Shown: positions 1 to 8,678, counted from the first letter of the stretch. The stretch is 64,000 nucleotides of DNA from Lysinibacillus odysseyi (GCA_014595895.1 JABUKB010000004.1:62001-126000); one strand, 5' to 3'. A program made the numbers and translations. Notes: generated by a model not told the origin, from the sequence alone.

Positions 1-251
1 CAAGTAAAGCGGCAAGCAATAATCGAATTGCGACGCTTGTGTTGTACTTGAATGATGTGGAAGAGGGGGGAAGCACCTTTTTTCCGAAACTGAACTTTTC
101 TATGTATCCGCAAAAGGGCATGGCAGTGTACTTTGAATATTTTTATAACGATCAATTGTTAAACGAATTAACATTGCACGGGGGAGCTCCAGTAGTAAAG
201 GGAGAAAAGTGGATAGCCACGCAATGGATGAGAAAGCAGAAAATCATCTAA
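1..251 (+). CDS. Prolyl 4-hydroxylase-type 2OG-Fe(II) oxygenase, C-terminal part
   Basis: The reading frame is open from base 3 and runs in from outside the window, so only the last 82 or so codons are visible. The segment TLVLYLNDVEEGGSTFFP is the signature of the prolyl 4-hydroxylase alpha-subunit family. The distal part LHGGAPVVKGEKWIATQW carries the second iron-binding His and the Lys that holds 2-oxoglutarate. The proximal HxD pair must lie upstream of base 1. Family knowledge: Fe(II)- and 2-oxoglutarate-dependent hydroxylation of prolyl residues, in Bacillus often linked to collagen-like or surface proteins. The substrate is not evident here because the upstream context is missing. Confidence 0.85.
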   Translation, partial: SKAASNNRIATLVLYLNDVEEGGSTFFPKLNFSMYPQKGMAVYFEYFYNDQLLNELTLHGGAPVVKGEKWIATQWMRKQKII

Positions 252-442
252 ATCGATCAAGTAAAACAAGACGTTCGTTGAGTATTTTTGCAACAATAGT
301 CATTATAAAAGTATTGAAAGCCAACAAAACTTAATAGCGATGGTTCCATCAAAAAATATAAACCAGGCTTATGTAAATAAATTCATCAGCACCATGTGTT
401 GCCATATACACGCTGCAGCTTGGCTGGAGTTAGCATAGTAAC

Positions 443-478
443 AAGAACGAATTTCCGGTGGGGAATTCGTTCTTTTAT
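443..478. terminator. Intrinsic terminator hairpin, repeat family B
   Basis: An AAGAACGAATT arm pairs with AATTCGTTCTT around a GGTG-type loop, followed by TTTATCTTTT. The same hairpin, nearly base for base, lies at 15261-15297, with looser relatives at 22203 and 22996. It would serve transcripts arriving from the left; the reverse strand is also U-rich. Confidence 0.75.
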
Positions 479-689
479 CTTTTAAATCTTCCCCAATTTT
501 TGCAATGTTAAAATCCAAGGGGCATCCTATTGTTATGTATTTCAACGATAGTTCATGGAAGGGGAAATCAGGGGAATAGTGAATGGGTGAATCTGCAAAA
601 TGGAGGATAACTCCCGGTTGAATGAAAGTAACCTCAAATACATCATCAAACTGAATGCAGGGGAAAGGACCTAAACTGCGACCGAGCAA
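479..689 (-). pseudogene. Possible truncated minus-strand gene fragment
   Basis: A minus-strand frame is open here and reads protein-like (it includes FEVTFIQPGVILHFADSP and LKYITIGCPLDFNIAK). Its apparent start lies inside the plus-strand amidinotransferase remnant at 676-831, and its end runs through the 443-478 hairpin. I take it as a fragment of an unidentified protein cut off by a rearrangement. I do not recognise the family. Confidence 0.3.
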
Positions 690-831
690 GAATCACCCTA
701 AACAAGTCTTCACTAGAGATTGTAGTTTTTCTTTAGGAAGTTACTCCTTTATTTCTGAAATGATGAATCCGATTTGTTAAGGTGAGAAAAAAGTAGGGGC
801 TTAATGGAAGAATAAACAAGACATTTCTCGC
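676..831 (+). pseudogene. Remnant of an amidinotransferase/DDAH-like gene
   Basis: Translated from 676, this stretch gives LRPSKNHPKQVFTRD, then SFSLGS, FISEM, NPI, a stop, GEKKV, another stop, and WKNKQDIS. It lines up without gaps with the intact gene at 23960-24814 (LRPSKDHPEQVFTRD, FSLGS, FISEM, NPI, GEEKV, WMNKHDMS; about residues 75-125 of 284). Two in-frame stops and loss of both ends show that it is dead. Weak nucleotide similarity may extend left to about 640. It is a decayed partial copy of a gene still intact 23 kb away. Confidence 0.85.
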
Positions 832-838
832 TCTTCTT

Positions 839-862
839 GTAAAATAGCAGTTATTATTTTAC
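839..862. promoter_or_regulatory. Inverted repeat upstream of the sensor kinase gene
   Basis: GTAAAATA, 8 bases, TATTTTAC forms a perfect 8-bp inverted repeat about 55 bases before the kinase start. It may be a regulator site for the dctSR promoter. The binding protein is unknown and the sequence is AT-rich, so it could be chance. Confidence 0.35.
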
Positions 863-916
863 TAATTATGTTAGAATATAGAATAAAATCACGCTATTTA
901 GTATGAGGGGAAATTC

Positions 917-2500
917 ATGCTTTTTATGAAAAAAGGATTCAAAAAGAATATAACGCTGCGCTTGAAAATGTTCATTTTCTCATTTTTTATCGTGTTGTTT
1001 TCCGTTTTCACAAGTGGCTTTATCATGCTTCACAATATTTCCGATGCTTTTGAAATGGAATTCGGCTCGCGCGCTCTTGCGATTGCGCGAACGGTTGCGC
1101 AACATAGCGAAATCCAGAAGACCATTGGGACAGCGGAAGGGCTGCAAACCATACAGCCGATTGTTGAACGGATCCGGCTCGCTACAGCGGTAGATTATAT
1201 CGTCGTCTTTAGCATGGATGGAATCCGCTACTCCCATCCTTCAATCGCGAAAGTAGGCACCGTCCATGAGGAGATTGATCAGAACGAAGCTCTCTCCCAG
1301 CATGAATATATATCAAAAGCATATGGCGTACAGGGCTATTCCATCCGATCATTCGTGCCTATCATGAATGTAGATGGCACGAGACAGGTTGGCGTTGTGA
1401 ATGTAGGGATTCTATCTCCGAAATGGTATCACCTCATCTATCAATACCGGTCGGATATCATTGTGTCTCTTTTATGCGGATTGTTCATCGGACTAGTAGG
1501 GTCGATTCTCGTTGCAAATCATCTAAAGCGCCAGACGTTAAACTTGGAGCCTTATGAAATCGCCCGCATAGTGGAGGAACGTTCGAATATGATGCAGGCG
1601 ATGGACATCGGTTTATTGGCAACGGATGAAAATGAAAATATTACGTTTATCAACCGCCTTGGCAGACAATATACCCACTTCTTTGGAACATCTGTTACAT
1701 TAAAGGCAATATTCAAAAATACATGGATTGCTGAAGAGAAGCTAGTAAGACAGGAGAGCTACCGTCCCTTGCTGCTCCACGATCAGATGTATTTGGTCAG
1801 GACTTTCCCTATCCACGTGCATGAACGGTTGGTTGGCCATCTCATTATGATGACTAACCAGCGGGAAGCGCAAAGCTTGGCAGAAGAGCTGACCGGCATC
1901 AAAGTGCTTGTTGATTCCCTTCGTGCCCAACAGCACGAATATATGAATCGTTTACATAGCATTGCTGGTCTAATCCAACTTGACCGCCAGGAAGAAGCTC
2001 TCAGCCTCATCATTGATGAAATAACCGATGAAGAGGAGCTTATCCAGACTCTACGGGATAAAATTTTTGATTATTCTGTCCAGGGGCTTCTTTTAGGGAA
2101 GCATTCCCGAGCTAAGGAATTGGGTATATCATTGACAATTGATGATACGTCCTTCCTGACCGATTTCAAAAACGGACTATCAAGCGGTGACCTTGTCACA
2201 ATTATCGGTAATCTTCTCGACAATGCGATGGACGCCTGTCTTGAGAGGGAAGTCCAGGACGTACACCTACTGCTGCAGGGGGACAAGCGTTTTCTATTCA
2301 TAGAAGTACAGGATAGCGGATGTGGAATCAGCGGCAATCCCCAGAAAATATTTGAGTATGGCTTCAGCACGAAGAGGAGAGAAGGAAGGGGAATCGGACT
2401 TGCTCTCGTCAAGCAGCTGATTGAAGCAAATAAAGGGGTAATTCTAATCGATTCAACAATGGATATAGGGACAACGATGACGGTTAAGATTGGGGTGTAA
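917..2500 (+). CDS. dctS: Sensor histidine kinase, DctS/CitA (DcuS) family
   Basis: The 527-residue membrane kinase has TM1 near residues 15-37, an extracytoplasmic PDC/Cache-type sensor domain, TM2 near 181-203 and a cytoplasmic PAS domain at roughly 215-320. The Spo0B-like dimerisation helix QQHEYMNRLHSIAGLIQL places the phosphoacceptor at His340. The HATPase domain has NLLDNAMDAC (N box), DSGCGI and GRGIGLALVKQL. This is the architecture of the C4-dicarboxylate/citrate sensors DctS, DcuS and CitA. GAGGGG lies 6 bases before the ATG. The response regulator gene follows after 6 bases and TRAP carrier genes follow that, so the likely ligand is a dicarboxylate-like acid. The exact ligand cannot be read from sequence. 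Confidence 0.9.
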   Translation: MLFMKKGFKKNITLRLKMFIFSFFIVLFSVFTSGFIMLHNISDAFEMEFGSRALAIARTVAQHSEIQKTIGTAEGLQTIQPIVERIRLATAVDYIVVFSMDGIRYSHPSIAKVGTVHEEIDQNEALSQHEYISKAYGVQGYSIRSFVPIMNVDGTRQVGVVNVGILSPKWYHLIYQYRSDIIVSLLCGLFIGLVGSILVANHLKRQTLNLEPYEIARIVEERSNMMQAMDIGLLATDENENITFINRLGRQYTHFFGTSVTLKAIFKNTWIAEEKLVRQESYRPLLLHDQMYLVRTFPIHVHERLVGHLIMMTNQREAQSLAEELTGIKVLVDSLRAQQHEYMNRLHSIAGLIQLDRQEEALSLIIDEITDEEELIQTLRDKIFDYSVQGLLLGKHSRAKELGISLTIDDTSFLTDFKNGLSSGDLVTIIGNLLDNAMDACLEREVQDVHLLLQGDKRFLFIEVQDSGCGISGNPQKIFEYGFSTKRREGRGIGLALVKQLIEANKGVILIDSTMDIGTTMTVKIGV

Positions 2501-2506
2501 TAGGAG

Positions 2507-3175
2507 ATGGCAAATCTTTCAGTAATAATTGTAGAAGATGATCCGATGGTTTTAGAAATAAACAAGAACTTTTTAAATAAAGTAAAAGGATTTGTATATG
2601 CAGGCGAAGCTTCTACCGGAAAAGAGGCCTATGAAAAGATTGCTCAATTAAAGCCGGACTTGATTCTGTTGGATATGTTTCTGCCTGATATGTCAGGCAT
2701 GGATTTATTTCTTCGGTTACGTAAGGAAAGAATCTCATCCGATATCATTATGATTACCGCTGCACGCGATGTGCCGACCGTTCAGGAAGCTGTGCGCTTG
2801 GGAGCGTTCGATTACTTGATTAAGCCTTTTCGGTTTGAACGCTTCGAAAGGGCGCTCCAGGATTATCTGCGATTGATCAAACAGCAACCTGTAAGCGGCA
2901 TATACGCCCAGCAGGAAATCGACAATATATTTGGTCATAAGGAAGATGAGGCAACCTTGCCCAAAGGACTGAATGATATTACGATGAAGCAGATTCTCGA
3001 AGGTCTAGTAGAAATTAGTGCGCCGGTCACTTCCGAACAGTTGGCGAAAAATGTCGGTATGGCACGAGTGACTGTCCGTAAGTACCTCGATTTTCTAGCC
3101 AATACCGGGAAAGTAACCATTGATTTAAAGTACGGTACAGTCGGTCGGCCAACAAAATATTATTCATTAAAATAA
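2507..3175 (+). CDS. dctR: Response regulator, DctR/CitB family
   Basis: This is the 222-residue partner of the kinase just upstream. The receiver domain (residues 5-120) has the acidic pair EDD at 10-12, phosphoacceptor Asp56 in LILLDMFLPDMSG and Lys in YLIKPF. The C-terminal 60 residues form a winged-helix-like HTH (SAPVTSEQLAKNVGMARVTV), as in CitB/DcuR/DctR proteins. The start follows the kinase stop by 6 bases; the GGAG abuts the ATG, so ribosome entry probably depends on coupling to dctS. It probably activates the downstream TRAP genes. A strong terminator closes the dctSR unit. Confidence 0.9.
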   Translation: MANLSVIIVEDDPMVLEINKNFLNKVKGFVYAGEASTGKEAYEKIAQLKPDLILLDMFLPDMSGMDLFLRLRKERISSDIIMITAARDVPTVQEAVRLGAFDYLIKPFRFERFERALQDYLRLIKQQPVSGIYAQQEIDNIFGHKEDEATLPKGLNDITMKQILEGLVEISAPVTSEQLAKNVGMARVTVRKYLDFLANTGKVTIDLKYGTVGRPTKYYSLK

Positions 3176-3187
3176 CAAGCCAAAAGG

Positions 3188-3228
3188 GGCTGTACGGAAA
3201 GTTTCTACCTTCCGTACAGCCTGTTTTT
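3188..3228 (+). terminator. Intrinsic terminator after dctR
   Basis: A perfect 12-bp stem, GGCTGTACGGAA with TTCCGTACAGCC, is followed by TGTTTTTCTT. It separates the regulator unit from the transporter unit. Confidence 0.9.
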
Positions 3229-3476
3229 CTTGAGAAATAACTACTGATGAAGCATTGTTTCTGCAAATGTGGTGCCAAAATGCCTCATCCTCATCGCGAA
3301 GGAGACATCGCGAAAGGCTTTGCAGAGGCTCTTTTTTGTTTTATAACACCTATATCAATATAGTTTTCTGTTATATATCAAAAAGACCAAAATGTCCATT
3401 AACGACATAATATTGTTTATTTTTACATTTTATTTAAAATTCTAAGTAATCTCTATTACTAATATGAGGTGCCAAA

Positions 3477-4511
3477 TTGAAAAGAAACATTTTATTCTCT
3501 TACGGTTGGCTGCTACTAGCCGTTCTTATTTTCCTATCGGCATGCCAGGTAGACGACTCATATCCAATCGACTATGAACAGCTTAGTGAAGACGAACGGC
3601 TTGTCATCCGCTTTTCACATGTCGTCGGAGAAGATACGCCAAAAGGCATGGCAGCACGGAAGTTTGCAGAACTGGTAAAAGAACGCAGCGATGGCTACAT
3701 CGAAGTTCAGGTTTTCTCGAATGGAACGCTTTATAAAGATAGCGAGGAGTTAGAGGCATTAATGCGTGGAGATATCCAGATGATTGCTCCCGCTACATCT
3801 AAGTTGACGCACCTCGTTCCCGAAATGTCTGTCTTTGATCTGCCCTATGCATTCCGGACATTGGATGAAGTGCATACCTACATCCAAAGTAATGTCGGCA
3901 AGGAGCTGGCAACTAAGCTAGAAACCCACAACCTTTATTCCCTCGGTATATGGGATAGCGGTTTCAAGCAGTTGAGTAATAACGTCCGGCCTATTCATAC
4001 CTTCGGGGATTTAGAAGGGCTGAATATGCGCATCATGCCGAGCGATGTTTTACATAAGCAATTCGAAATAGCAGGTGCCAACTCCAGAAGGACAGATTTC
4101 AATACCGTCTTTACAGAGTTGAAAAAGGGGAGCATCGATGGACAGGAAAACACGCTGTCCAATATATCCAGCAAAAACCTTTACGCCCTGCAGGATTATT
4201 TAACGATTTCCAATCATGGCTACCTCGGTTATTTGGTCCTGTTCAATCATGAACTTTGGAAGGACCTGTCGCCTGATGTGCAAGAGATTTTAGTAAGCGC
4301 TTTACAGGAAGTGCAGCAATGGGAATGGGATTTGGTGAATGAGTTAAATATGAAGAAACTGGAAGAAATTGAACAGTGTGAATGTGTACACATCTATACG
4401 CTTTCGGAAGAAGAACAGCGTGCCTGGGAAAAGGCATTCGAGCCTGTTTATAAGTATTACAGAATCCGGCATCCAGTTCGGTTCATTCAAGCTTTGCCCA
4501 AATTCTCATAA
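3477..4511 (+). CDS. TRAP-type solute-binding lipoprotein, possible DctB-like co-sensor
   Basis: This 344-residue DctP-family binding protein has a lipoprotein signal peptide with lipobox LSAC (Cys23), then LVIRFSHVVGEDTPKG and LEGLNMRIM, whose Arg usually binds the ligand carboxylate. The TTG start is set by GAGGTG 6 bases upstream. It lies between the two-component genes and a second, better expressed binding protein (4576), with its own small terminator behind it. In B. subtilis, DctB is a TRAP-like binding protein that works with DctS as a co-sensor, so this copy may sense rather than transport. That role is inference; it could simply be a second transport receptor. Confidence 0.8.
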   Translation: MKRNILFSYGWLLLAVLIFLSACQVDDSYPIDYEQLSEDERLVIRFSHVVGEDTPKGMAARKFAELVKERSDGYIEVQVFSNGTLYKDSEELEALMRGDIQMIAPATSKLTHLVPEMSVFDLPYAFRTLDEVHTYIQSNVGKELATKLETHNLYSLGIWDSGFKQLSNNVRPIHTFGDLEGLNMRIMPSDVLHKQFEIAGANSRRTDFNTVFTELKKGSIDGQENTLSNISSKNLYALQDYLTISNHGYLGYLVLFNHELWKDLSPDVQEILVSALQEVQQWEWDLVNELNMKKLEEIEQCECVHIYTLSEEEQRAWEKAFEPVYKYYRIRHPVRFIQALPKFS

Positions 4512-4524
4512 TTTATTTGGTTAT

Positions 4525-4544
4525 AAAGAACCTATCGTTCTTTT
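4525..4544 (+). terminator. Small terminator/attenuator between the two binding protein genes
   Basis: A 7-bp stem, AAAGAAC with GTTCTTT around CTATC, is followed by a short T run. It is weak, so some read-through into dctP is likely. Confidence 0.55.
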
Positions 4545-4575
4545 AACATAACAATAGAAATTTAGGGGGTTTCAC

Positions 4576-5622
4576 ATGAAGAAATGGTTACTGTTATCGG
4601 TGCTGAGCATCATGGTTGTGGTGTTAGCAGCATGCGGTGGAGATGATGATTCAAAATCTTCTGATTCAGATTCAAAGGATGAGTACACTGCCGACAAGCC
4701 TTTGGTAATTAAGTTTTCTCACGTTACATCAATTGAATCAGTAAAAGGAAAAGCAGCTGATGAGTTTGCTCGTTTAGTAGATGAAAAGACAGAGGGTCGT
4801 GTAAAGGTAGAGGTTTATCCTTCTTCTCAGTTATACGGAGATAACGACGAGTTGGATGCACTAGTGTCTGGCAACGTCCATATGATTGCGCCTTCTGTAA
4901 CAAAGATGGTAAAAATCGATCCACGTTGGCAATATGTTGACATGCCATTCCTTTTCGAGGATGACGAGCATGTTCAAGCTTTCTTCAAATCTGACGTAGC
5001 ACAAACAATCTTAAATTCTGATCAATTAGCTTCAAACGATATTATGGGGATTTCTTTCTGGGGGAACGGCTTCAAGCATTTCTCTAATAACAAGCACCCG
5101 CTTGTAAATGTTGCCGACTTCAAGGGTCTTAAATTCCGTGCACAAGCTGGAAAAGTACTGGAGTCACAATTCCATGCACTAGATGCTGGTTCAGCAACAA
5201 TTGCATTTGGTGAAACATATGCGGCATTACAACAAGGTACTGTAGATGGTCAAGAAAATACGTTCAATAACTTCGATACACAAAAATATCAAGAAGTACA
5301 AAAGTATCTTTCTACTTCAGCACATGGTCGTCTTGACTATGCCATCTTTGTAAACAAATCGTTCTGGGAGTCTATTCCTGAAGATTTGCTAGCTCCAGTA
5401 GAAGAAGCATTAACGGAAGCGACTGATTTAGCAAATGAATTAGCTGCTGAAGAAAATGCTAAATCATTCGAAAACATCAAAAATTCAGGCACTGTTGAAG
5501 TTTATGAGATGACACAAGAAGAGCGTGATGCTTTGAAAGAAGCTTTACAACCTGTATATGAAGAATTCTCAGAGGCTATTACAACGGATCTGATTGAAGG
5601 AATCGAAGCTTTAAAAAAATAA
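4576..5622 (+). CDS. dctP: TRAP transporter solute-binding lipoprotein DctP
   Basis: The 348-residue extracytoplasmic receptor of a tripartite ATP-independent carrier has a signal peptide ending in lipobox LAAC (Cys20) and a Ser/Asp-rich linker. DctP-family marks include LVIKFSHVTS, the ligand Arg in FKGLKFRAQAGKVL and GQENTFNN. TAGGGGG lies about 7 bases before the ATG. It uses more AT-rich codons than its neighbours, as expected for the most abundant subunit. A stable hairpin follows before dctQ. It is predicted to deliver C4-dicarboxylates or similar acids to DctQM. Confidence 0.92.
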   Translation: MKKWLLLSVLSIMVVVLAACGGDDDSKSSDSDSKDEYTADKPLVIKFSHVTSIESVKGKAADEFARLVDEKTEGRVKVEVYPSSQLYGDNDELDALVSGNVHMIAPSVTKMVKIDPRWQYVDMPFLFEDDEHVQAFFKSDVAQTILNSDQLASNDIMGISFWGNGFKHFSNNKHPLVNVADFKGLKFRAQAGKVLESQFHALDAGSATIAFGETYAALQQGTVDGQENTFNNFDTQKYQEVQKYLSTSAHGRLDYAIFVNKSFWESIPEDLLAPVEEALTEATDLANELAAEENAKSFENIKNSGTVEVYEMTQEERDALKEALQPVYEEFSEAITTDLIEGIEALKK

Positions 5623-5630
5623 TTCACTAA

Positions 5631-5651
5631 GTGCCGGCTATACGCCGGCAC
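5631..5651 (+). promoter_or_regulatory. Stem-loop between dctP and dctQ
   Basis: A perfect 8-bp GC-rich stem, GTGCCGGC with GCCGGCAC around TATAC, is followed by only a weak U tract (TTACTATCTTT). A hairpin here would cut transcription into the permease genes or protect the 3' end of dctP mRNA, giving excess binding protein over permease. Confidence 0.7.
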
Positions 5652-5688
5652 TTACTATCTTTAAAAGGTTAAAGAAAGGATGTGCAAC

Positions 5689-6186
5689 ATGGCCACGCTC
5701 AAAAAAGTTTGGGATTATGCGGAGGAAATTTTCTCGGGTACATTTTTCGTCATTGGTATTTCACTGATTTTTTACGGGGTTGTTATGCGCTACGGCTTTA
5801 ACGAGCCTAAAGCGTGGGTAGAGGAAGTAGCCCGTTACGCAATTGTTTGGGGGGTATTCGGAGGTTTCGGGATGGCATTGAAACACAACCAGCATATCCA
5901 GGTCGATATTTTGTACGACCGTTTGAATGACGGGATGAAGTTCATCCTGAATATCGTTGCAACTGCATTAAGCATCGTCTTCTGTGTGATGTATACATAC
6001 TACGGCTATATCCTTGTGGATGCGCGTTTCAGCTCCGGCATGGTATCGCTTGATGTCGGGATTCCTATGTGGATCGTCTACTTGATTCTGCCGATTTCCG
6101 GTATATTATTCTTGCTGCGTTTCATCGAACGATTAATTCATATCCTGCGTAGGAAGGAGGAAGACTATGCTAATCCTCTTAATTAG
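5689..6186 (+). CDS. dctQ: TRAP transporter small permease subunit DctQ
   Basis: This DctQ-family integral membrane protein has about 165 residues and four TM segments, with the family marks FNEPKAWVEEVARYAIVWGVFGG and HIQVDILYDRL. An in-frame ATG at 5680 abuts AAAGAAAGG with no spacer, whereas the ATG at 5689 has a normal 7-9 base spacing, so I chose 5689. The 3' end overlaps dctM by 20 bases, showing translational coupling. It joins DctM to form the sodium-coupled membrane component. Confidence 0.9.
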   Translation: MATLKKVWDYAEEIFSGTFFVIGISLIFYGVVMRYGFNEPKAWVEEVARYAIVWGVFGGFGMALKHNQHIQVDILYDRLNDGMKFILNIVATALSIVFCVMYTYYGYILVDARFSSGMVSLDVGIPMWIVYLILPISGILFLLRFIERLIHILRRKEEDYANPLN

Positions 6187-7438
6187 CTTTTTTGTTTTAC
6201 TATTTTTACGAGTACCTGTTGCAATCAGCTTGGCGCTTTCTACAATTCTTGCTCTGTTCCAAGCTGATTTCAACATGAATATGATGCCACAGCGTATGTT
6301 TACGGCACTCGACTCATTTCCGATGATGGCGATTCCGGGCTTCGTACTGGCCGGCATCATCATGGCACGCGGGGGGATTTCCCGTTATTTAATCGAAGCT
6401 TTACGCTCATGGGTAGGACACCTGCCAGGAGGACTGGCTGTAGTGACAATCTTGGCATGTGCAGTTTTTGCGGCAATTTCCGGTTCTTCTCCTGCAACAG
6501 CTGCCGCGATTGGCTCTATCATGATTCCAGCAATGATTGCTGCAGGTTATGATAAACGTTATTCAATGGGTCTTGTAGCTGCCGGGGGAACATTAGGTAT
6601 CCTGATTCCACCTAGTATTCCATTAATCATGTATGGAATCACTTCTGAGCAGTCCATCGGGGATCTGTTCATGGCAGGGCTTATTCCTGGATTAGCTTTA
6701 ACAGGAATTTTAGTCGTTGCAGCAATTTTTTATGCAAAACGCAATGGCTTCAAGGGTGATCAGCCTGCTACAATGGCTGAACGCGGACAGAAATCACTAA
6801 AGGCCATTTGGGGCGCACTGTTACCATTTATTATTTTAGGCTCTATTTATTCAGGTATTGTAACACCGACAGAATCTGCTGTCATCGCGGTCGTTTACGG
6901 TCTTATTGTTTCGGCATTCATTTATCGGGAATTAAAGTTAAAAGATCTGCGCCATATCATCGTCGAGTCCATTAACATCACAGCGATGATTTTCTTAATC
7001 GTAGCGGCGGCCTCTTTATTCGGTCTATTCCTGACAAATGCACAGGTGCCACAGACGGTCGGTAGTTGGATTGCCGAATCGGATATGAATAAATGGATAT
7101 TCATGATTATCGTAAATATCTTATTCTTCATCCTAGGGATGTTCCTAGAAGCGGTATCGATTATTCTGATTACCCTTCCGATTTTATTGCCGATTCTTTA
7201 CCATTTTGATATCAACCTGGTTCACTTTGCAATCATCATGACAATCAATATGGAACTTGGTATGATTACGCCTCCTGTAGGCTTAAATCTATTTGTAGTA
7301 AGCGGAATTGCAAAAGAAAAGTTAGGGGAAGTTGTGCGCGGGGTTATCCCGTTCATCGTCTTGATGATTGCATTCCTAGTAATTGTCATACTGTGGCCGC
7401 AATTGTCATTATGGCTACCAGAATTTATGAAAAAATAA
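6167..7438 (+). CDS. dctM: TRAP transporter large permease subunit DctM
   Basis: This 423-residue membrane protein of the DctM family has about 11-12 hydrophobic segments. Typical motifs are GGLAVVTILACAVFAAISGSS, GTLGILIPPSIPLIMYG and MELGMITPPVGLNLFVVSG. AAGGAGG precedes the ATG by 6 bases, inside the end of dctQ. It forms the transport channel and elevator domain and takes its substrate from DctP. The MFS gene follows after 24 bases in the same transcription unit. Confidence 0.93.
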   Translation: MLILLISFFVLLFLRVPVAISLALSTILALFQADFNMNMMPQRMFTALDSFPMMAIPGFVLAGIIMARGGISRYLIEALRSWVGHLPGGLAVVTILACAVFAAISGSSPATAAAIGSIMIPAMIAAGYDKRYSMGLVAAGGTLGILIPPSIPLIMYGITSEQSIGDLFMAGLIPGLALTGILVVAAIFYAKRNGFKGDQPATMAERGQKSLKAIWGALLPFIILGSIYSGIVTPTESAVIAVVYGLIVSAFIYRELKLKDLRHIIVESINITAMIFLIVAAASLFGLFLTNAQVPQTVGSWIAESDMNKWIFMIIVNILFFILGMFLEAVSIILITLPILLPILYHFDINLVHFAIIMTINMELGMITPPVGLNLFVVSGIAKEKLGEVVRGVIPFIVLMIAFLVIVILWPQLSLWLPEFMKK

Positions 7439-7462
7439 TGCATATGGGGAAGGAGGTTATCT

Positions 7463-8650
7463 ATGGCGGCCTATACACCGAGCAATCGTGCCTATTGGAT
7501 GATTGTACTGAGCCTGGGGCTTGCGTCAATGTTCATTTTTATGGTCATGTATTCCGCACAGCCCCTCCTTCCTTTATACACGGAAGAATTTGGTGTTTCT
7601 ATTTCCGCGTCCAGTTTGACAATGTCGCTACCAACGATTTCACTCATCGCCGGATTAATCATATTAGGATTCCTTTCTGATCGGCATGGGCGCGTTTTGT
7701 TTATCAAACTATCTATTTTTCTTTCTCTATTAACATTCCTTTGCATTCCATTCATGCATTCGTTTTCGATGATTGCAGCGATACGTTTCGTACAGGGATT
7801 TATGCTAGCTGGGGTGCCCGCAGCCGCGCTCGCCTATATAGCGGAGGAAATCGATGTAAAGCATAGTGCACTAGCAACTGCCTTTTATATTTCCTGCAAT
7901 GCTCTTGGCGGCATGATTGGACGTGTTGTTACCGCTTATATCGCAGAGTACCAATCATGGCAGCATGCATTCTTTTACTTGAGTGCCTTTGGATTGGTTG
8001 TTCTTATATTTGTTTCCTATTATCTACCGAAATCAAGGAACTTCGCGTCAGGTAATCGTACAATAAAAAATGATTTCCGCGGTTTTTATCAGCACATGAA
8101 AAATCCAATGTTACTGCTCATGTTCGGTCTGGGCATTACCTTGCAAATGTCGTTTACAGGCATGTGGACATATCTGCCTTTTCATTTAAAGGGACCCCCT
8201 TATTCCATGTCGCTAGAAGCTATATCTGGACTGTACTTTGCATATGGTTTGGGAATTATTGGCGCACCTACGGCCAGCTATCTATCGAATCGTTTTTCAT
8301 TGCACTTTCTTCGGAATGCGGCAATTGGAATTTTCCTTGTTGGCCTTATGTTGACATTAAGCAATTCTATTATCATTGTCGTAATGGGACTTGGAATTAC
8401 GTGCTTTGGGTTCTTTACCGCCCATTCCTTGACCGCAAGCACTGTTTCATCCACAGCGCAAACGCAAAAGGGACTTGCCTCCAGTTTGTACCTTGTATCT
8501 TATTATGTGGGGGTAGCATCGGGCAGCACGCTTCTCAGCCATATCTGGTCATGGCTTAACTGGAATGGACTTGTTATATTCACCATTATAATCCCTCTAT
8601 TTTATACACTGTTCCTTCATTTCTCCATGAAAAACAGGGCTTTCCAATAA
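7463..8650 (+). CDS. MFS transporter, YnfM/AraJ-like
   Basis: This 395-residue protein has twelve predicted TM segments and the MFS loop 2-3 motif (GFLSDRHGRVLFIK). TM4 has RFVQGFMLAGVPAAALAYIAEE and TM5 has GGMIGR, as in the YnfM group of drug/sugar/acid exporters. AAGGAGG lies 6 bases before the ATG, 24 bases after dctM, with no terminator between, so it is probably the last gene of the TRAP operon. It may export a product or act as a second carrier for a related acid. The substrate is unknown. Confidence 0.85.
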   Translation: MAAYTPSNRAYWMIVLSLGLASMFIFMVMYSAQPLLPLYTEEFGVSISASSLTMSLPTISLIAGLIILGFLSDRHGRVLFIKLSIFLSLLTFLCIPFMHSFSMIAAIRFVQGFMLAGVPAAALAYIAEEIDVKHSALATAFYISCNALGGMIGRVVTAYIAEYQSWQHAFFYLSAFGLVVLIFVSYYLPKSRNFASGNRTIKNDFRGFYQHMKNPMLLLMFGLGITLQMSFTGMWTYLPFHLKGPPYSMSLEAISGLYFAYGLGIIGAPTASYLSNRFSLHFLRNAAIGIFLVGLMLTLSNSIIIVVMGLGITCFGFFTAHSLTASTVSSTAQTQKGLASSLYLVSYYVGVASGSTLLSHIWSWLNWNGLVIFTIIIPLFYTLFLHFSMKNRAFQ

Positions 8651-8678
8651 GTTAGGCTTACTGGAAAGCCCTTCTTTT
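8637..8678 (+). terminator. Terminator of the TRAP operon
   Basis: A 10-bp stem, GGGCTTTCCA with TGGAAAGCCC, is followed by TTCTTTTTC. The 5' arm lies in the last codons of the MFS gene. Confidence 0.9.

Noticed and set aside
369-689. A 106-codon minus-strand frame as a complete gene
   Set aside because: It starts inside an old plus-strand gene fragment and its 3' part runs through a terminator hairpin shared with other loci. Only the middle looks protein-like, so I list it as a possible fragment.
3290-3340. TCGCGA-AGGAGACA-TCGCGA and following T run as a terminator
   Set aside because: The stem is 6 bp, and the T run comes 25 bases later behind a direct repeat (AGGCT), not a stem. The real terminator of dctR is at 3188.
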